Source: an uncultured Clostridia bacterium
Lineage (GTDB): Bacteria > Bacillota > Clostridia > Christensenellales > Borkfalkiaceae
Direction of reading: 5' to 3'
DNA length: 64,000 bases
Assembly: GCA_947626105.1 (NCBI GenBank)
Contig: CANQQY010000004.1
Location: 62,001-126,000, forward strand
Of this stretch, positions 61,167-64,000 are shown one piece after another; within the stretch, counting starts at the first letter, position 1, and every line of letters starts with the position of its first letter. Made by a program: the position numbers and the translations under genes. The notes beneath the pieces are model-generated. The model ran no database searches. It had not been told where the DNA came from and worked only from the letters and a program-made list of their open reading frames with translations.

Positions 61167-62507
61167 ATGAAAAAATTATTACGGATCCAAATCGCGCTCC
61201 TCCTTGCGGGGTGCGCTTTTTTTACGGGCGGGTGGACGTTCGGCAAAGTCAGAAAGGGGGTCGTTGCGGACGGGGTCGCCGTCGGCGGGCTCACATACGC
61301 CGAGGCGGCGGAGACGGTGCGGAGAAGCTACCGCGCCGAACCCTTCGTCATCCATACGCCCGAGGGCGACGAACTGTTTGAAACGGAGTATACGGACGAC
61401 CTCGACGATCTTCTCCGCGCCGCCAAAAGGGGAGAGGAAGTCCATGCCACGCGCAAAAGAGTCTGGGTGAATGCGGAAGAGGAGCTCTCTTCCCTCTGCG
61501 CCCGTCATAGCTTTGCGGCGGCGGACGCGGCGCTCTCCTTTTCCGCGCGCGGATTTTCGTATACAAAGGAAAAAGCGGGGCGGGCTTGCGATTTGTCCGC
61601 GCTCCTTTGCGATGTGTTTGACGCCATGGAGCGGGGAGAGAGTGAAGCGTCGCTCACCGTTTTACCCGTGCGGGCGGACGTTACGGAAGAGGATTTGCGC
61701 GGGCGTACCCGTCCGCTCGCTTCCTATACGACCTATTTCGACGCCTCAAACAGCGCGCGGGCGCACAATATCGCGCTTGCCGCAAGCCGCATAACGGGGA
61801 CGGTGTTAGGCCCCGGAGAGGAGTTTTCCTTCAACGCCGCCGTGGGGAAGCGCACGCGGGAGAACGGCTTCGAAGAGGCAAACATCATCTCGGGCGGGGA
61901 ATTCGTACCGGGCGTAGGGGGCGGGGTCTGCCAGGCGAGCACGACGCTCATGAATGCGGCGCTTCTGGCGGGGCTCAAAGTGACGGAGAGCCGCCCGCAC
62001 TCCCTTACGGTGGGCTACGTCCCCCCCTCGCGGGACGCAATGGTGTCGGAGTATTCCGATCTGAAATTCGTCAATCCCTACCCCGAGCCCGTCTACTGTT
62101 TGGGACTTGCGGGCGGGGGGAAGGTGCGGTTCACTTTTTACGGCCTTCCCGACGGATGCCGCTATGAAGTGGAGAGCAAGGTGCTCCTCACCGCCGCTCC
62201 GCCCCCCGAAAAGATCGTCGAGGGGGAGGAGGACAGAGTGCTCCGCGCGCCCAAGGCGGGCGTGGCGAGCGAAAGCTATCTCCTCGTCTACCGCGGAAAC
62301 GAACTTCTCCGCCGCACCCTTCTCCGCCGCGATACCTATGCCGTCGTGCAGGGGATCCGTCAGGTGAAGCCCTCCGAAACGCCCGAAACGCCTTCCGACG
62401 GCACTTCTTCCGGCGAGCCTTCGAAAACGCTTGACAATCCCCCCTCTGCTGAATATAATATAAATACTTTCCGGCGCAGATCGGAACCAAAAGGAGGAGA
62501 ATTATGA
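61167..62507 (+). CDS. VanW-family protein
   Basis: 446 residues from the ATG at 61167, preceded by TAAGGAGA. N-terminal membrane segment (MKKLLRIQIALLLAGCAFF), a peptidoglycan-binding-like region (VAVGGLTYAEAAETVRRSY, about 30-190) and the VanW domain (about 205-340; NIALAASRITGTVLGPGEEF, GGEFVPGVGGGVCQASTTL, ESRPHSLTVGYVPPSRDA, SDLKFVNPYPEPVY). VanW proteins occur in glycopeptide resistance and spore/envelope contexts; biochemical role unsettled. The end is Pro/Ser/Thr rich. The next gene overlaps by 4 bases. Confidence 0.9.
   Translation: MKKLLRIQIALLLAGCAFFTGGWTFGKVRKGVVADGVAVGGLTYAEAAETVRRSYRAEPFVIHTPEGDELFETEYTDDLDDLLRAAKRGEEVHATRKRVWVNAEEELSSLCARHSFAAADAALSFSARGFSYTKEKAGRACDLSALLCDVFDAMERGESEASLTVLPVRADVTEEDLRGRTRPLASYTTYFDASNSARAHNIALAASRITGTVLGPGEEFSFNAAVGKRTRENGFEEANIISGGEFVPGVGGGVCQASTTLMNAALLAGLKVTESRPHSLTVGYVPPSRDAMVSEYSDLKFVNPYPEPVYCLGLAGGGKVRFTFYGLPDGCRYEVESKVLLTAAPPPEKIVEGEEDRVLRAPKAGVASESYLLVYRGNELLRRTLLRRDTYAVVQGIRQVKPSETPETPSDGTSSGEPSKTLDNPPSAEYNINTFRRRSEPKGGEL
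62431..62459 (+). promoter_or_regulatory. Promoter inside the end of the VanW gene
   Basis: TTGACA (62431-62436), 17-base spacer, TATAAT (62454-62459). It drives the small lipoprotein and perhaps the FMN riboswitch-ribU unit. Confidence 0.8.
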
Positions 62508-62914
62508 AAAAGTTGCTCAGAAGCGTTTTGCTCGGTATTGCGGCTGCGATCATGCTGTTTGCCGTTGTAGGCTGTTCGAATGCGAACAAGGAAGTCGCCG
62601 GGACCTATGAAATGGACACCATTTCGGGTACAATGGGCGGCATCGAGATCGACAAGAGTTATTATGAGTACTTCCGTCTCATTCTCGACGAGGACGGTAC
62701 GGGTACGGTGCAAGCCAAGGGCTCGGGCGTCGGCGGGGTCTCCGTCGAAACGAAGGGCACTTACGTTTACGAGGACGGGAAGATCAAGCTGACGACGAAG
62801 AACGGCGCCATGTCCACGACGGAGGAATATGATTACGCAGACGGCGTGATCACCTATCATATGGAAGCGCAGGGAGTGAACTTCACGATCACCCTCAAAC
62901 GGGTCGAGGAGTAA
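62504..62914 (+). CDS. Small lipoprotein, DUF5640-like beta-barrel
   Basis: 136 residues; signal peptide with lipobox VVGC (Cys24). The rest is a small beta-sheet domain of the type GTYEMD..GTGTVQAKG..GTYVYEDGKIKL, an arrangement of strands common in Clostridial lipoproteins of the DUF5640 or lipocalin-like type. AAGGAGGA precedes the ATG. Function unknown. Confidence 0.75.
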   Translation: MKKLLRSVLLGIAAAIMLFAVVGCSNANKEVAGTYEMDTISGTMGGIEIDKSYYEYFRLILDEDGTGTVQAKGSGVGGVSVETKGTYVYEDGKIKLTTKNGAMSTTEEYDYADGVITYHMEAQGVNFTITLKRVEE

Positions 62915-62947
62915 GCCCGCAGGCACAAAATCAACCGAATCGAATAT

Positions 62948-63052
62948 TCTTTGGGGCGGAGTGAAAGTCTCCACCGGCAGTAAAGTCTGCGAATCCCTTT
63001 GGGACCGAACGGGTGAAATTCCCGTACCGACGGTATAGTCCGGATGAGAAAA
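62948..63052 (+). ncRNA. FMN riboswitch (RFN element)
   Basis: The conserved RFN blocks are present in order: GGGGCGGAGTGAAAGTCTCC, ACCGGCAGTAAAGTCTGCGA, CGGGTGAAATTCCCGTACCG and ACGGTATAGTCCGGATGAGA. It binds FMN and controls the riboflavin transporter gene downstream. Confidence 0.97.
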
Positions 63053-63068
63053 GAAAACGCGTATTTGC

Positions 63069-63095
63069 GCGCCCCGCTTTTGCGGGGCGTTTTTT
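63069..63095 (+). terminator. FMN riboswitch expression platform (intrinsic terminator)
   Basis: GCGCCCCGC-TTTT-GCGGGGCG stem followed by TTTTTT, 16 bases after the aptamer. FMN binding should favour this terminator and shut off ribU. Confidence 0.9.
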
Positions 63096-63135
63096 CAAAG
63101 AATATCCGAAAAATAAATTTTTCAGAGGTGTTCTT

Positions 63136-63816
63136 ATGAAGGAAAGCACAAAGCAAGTTTTATCGTACCATTTTTCGGCGACGCACATCGCTTACATGGC
63201 GCTCTTTACGGCGCTGGCGTTCGTCGTCACCTTTCTCGAGTTTCCCATTTTTCCCGCCACACCCTATTTGAAACTCGACTTTGCGAACGTCTTTTTCATG
63301 ATCGAAGGTTTCCTCTTCGGCCCCGTCGAGGCGGTCGTCTCTATCGGGATCAAGGAGCTCTTATGCCTGATGAAATCGTCTTCGGGCGGCGTCGGAGAGC
63401 TGGCGAACTTCCTCATGTCCACGGCTTACGTCATCATTCCCGCGGTTTTGTACCGTTTCAAAAAGGGGAGATGGTGGGTCGCCGTGACGCTTGTGATGGC
63501 GTGCGTTATGCAGGTTGCGGTGAGCCTGCCCGTCAACCGCTATATCAATTTTCCCTTCTTTATGCCAAGCGGTGCGGCGGAGCTGTTCCGGGAAGCGTGG
63601 CCGTTCGTCCTCGCATTCAATGCGGTAAAGAGCGTTATAATTTCTCTGATCGTGGCGATCATCTATAAACCGCTGTCCCGTCTCATCAAGGCGACGCGGA
63701 AAAAGCTCGAGGCGCGCACCCGCCGGATGAAAGCGGCGTCGCAAGCCGAAAAGACGGCCTCGGACGCCGAAAAACCGCAAGAACAGGATAAGGCGCAAGA
63801 AAACACAACTACATAA
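63136..63816 (+). CDS. ribU: Riboflavin ECF transporter substrate-binding subunit RibU
   Basis: 226 residues from the ATG at 63136 (AGAGGTG upstream; the frame extends back into the riboswitch). Six membrane helices of an S-component, with IAYMALFTALAFVVTFLEFP, YLKLDFANVFFMIEGFLFGP, IGIKELLCLMKSS and FNAVKSVIISLIVA; an AT-rich KAE-rich tail of about 40 residues is cytoplasmic. Works with a shared EcfAAT module encoded elsewhere. Control by the FMN riboswitch supports riboflavin as substrate. Confidence 0.95.
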   Translation: MKESTKQVLSYHFSATHIAYMALFTALAFVVTFLEFPIFPATPYLKLDFANVFFMIEGFLFGPVEAVVSIGIKELLCLMKSSSGGVGELANFLMSTAYVIIPAVLYRFKKGRWWVAVTLVMACVMQVAVSLPVNRYINFPFFMPSGAAELFREAWPFVLAFNAVKSVIISLIVAIIYKPLSRLIKATRKKLEARTRRMKAASQAEKTASDAEKPQEQDKAQENTTT

Positions 63817-63851
63817 ACTATTTGAAATTCGAATAAACTCCCCTTAAAATC

Positions 63852-63880
63852 TTGCAAACTTCGGCCGTATGCGGTATAAT
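63852..63880 (+). promoter_or_regulatory. Promoter of tsaE, likely leaderless
   Basis: TTGCAA (63852-63857), 17-base spacer, TATAAT (63875-63880). The ATG follows at 63889, about where transcription should begin, so the mRNA would have almost no leader, as for the gene at 21804. Confidence 0.7.
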
Positions 63881-63888
63881 ACCCGTAT

Positions 63889-64000
63889 ATGGCTGTTTTT
63901 GTTTCACATTCCGAAGAGGAGACCCTGCGCTGGGCGGAGGCGTTCGCAAAGACTCTTGCGGCGGGGGATACCGTGCTTCTCGAGGGCGAAATGGGCGCGG
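63889..64000 (+). CDS. tsaE: tRNA threonylcarbamoyladenosine biosynthesis protein TsaE (start only)
   Basis: Only the first 37 codons are present (MAVFVSHSEEETLRWAEAF, then a segment ending LLEGEMGA, where Walker A would continue beyond the window). The SEEETL start and LLEGxMGAGKT lead-in are typical of TsaE, the ATPase partner of TsaB-TsaD in t6A37 synthesis. No Shine-Dalgarno precedes the ATG, consistent with a leaderless message. Confidence 0.8.
   Translation, partial: MAVFVSHSEEETLRWAEAFAKTLAAGDTVLLEGEMGA

Overview
The window looks like a chromosomal segment of an uncultured, moderately high-GC Bacillota, most likely a gut Clostridia lineage (Christensenellales-like). I infer this from Firmicutes gene orders (rpsF-ssb-rpsR; trmFO-hslV-hslU; yifB/comM-dprA-topA; an nifS/nifU/Rrf2 cluster), TTGACA-17-TATAAT promoters, an FMN riboswitch before ribU, many lipoproteins with an LxxC lipobox and a VanW-domain protein. 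No taxonomic search was possible.

Layout. 1-2.2 kb: DUF1015 protein (cut by the left edge) and aspartate kinase. 3.1-16.1 kb: rplS, a mannosyltransferase-like membrane protein, then comM, dprA, topA, trmFO, hslV, hslU, hisS and a thioredoxin. 16.4-19 kb: a compact restriction-modification-like island (XRE regulator, EcoRI-family adenine methyltransferase, DUF262-HNH nuclease). 19.1-33 kb: secreted and redox proteins: lipoprotein hydrolase, M1-like peptidase, Cys-repeat/TlpA lipoprotein, a 1554-residue surface lipoprotein in a run with a CD1871A-like membrane protein and a polyferredoxin-TlpA fusion. 33-37 kb: iron-sulfur cluster genes (nifS, nifU, Rrf2 regulator) and rpsF-ssb-rpsR, all on the minus strand. 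37.7-43.9 kb: a giant single-pass surface protein, rmuC and cca. 44-55.1 kb: lipid kinase, PAS-SpoIIE phosphatase and a beta-glucan set (GH16, multi-CBM lipoprotein, membrane GH3 with swapped domain order). 55.4-64 kb: mnmG, dnaA, recF, a PHP phosphoesterase, VanW protein, a small lipoprotein, FMN riboswitch-ribU and the start of tsaE; this resembles an origin-proximal neighbourhood, but rearranged.

The most unusual feature is what lies between the genes. Almost every long intergenic gap is packed with imperfect palindromic repeats that fall into at least four families (called A, B, C and E here), plus a 136-bp tandem array. Element E sits nested inside members of B and C. One A element lies in frame inside mnmG and adds about 17 residues. 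Repeats also separate genes that are normally tight neighbours (hslV/hslU, nifS/nifU). This looks like a hyper-expanded system of short non-autonomous palindromic elements; no transposase is visible in the window.

No tRNA, rRNA, CRISPR array, insertion sequence or prophage was recognised.
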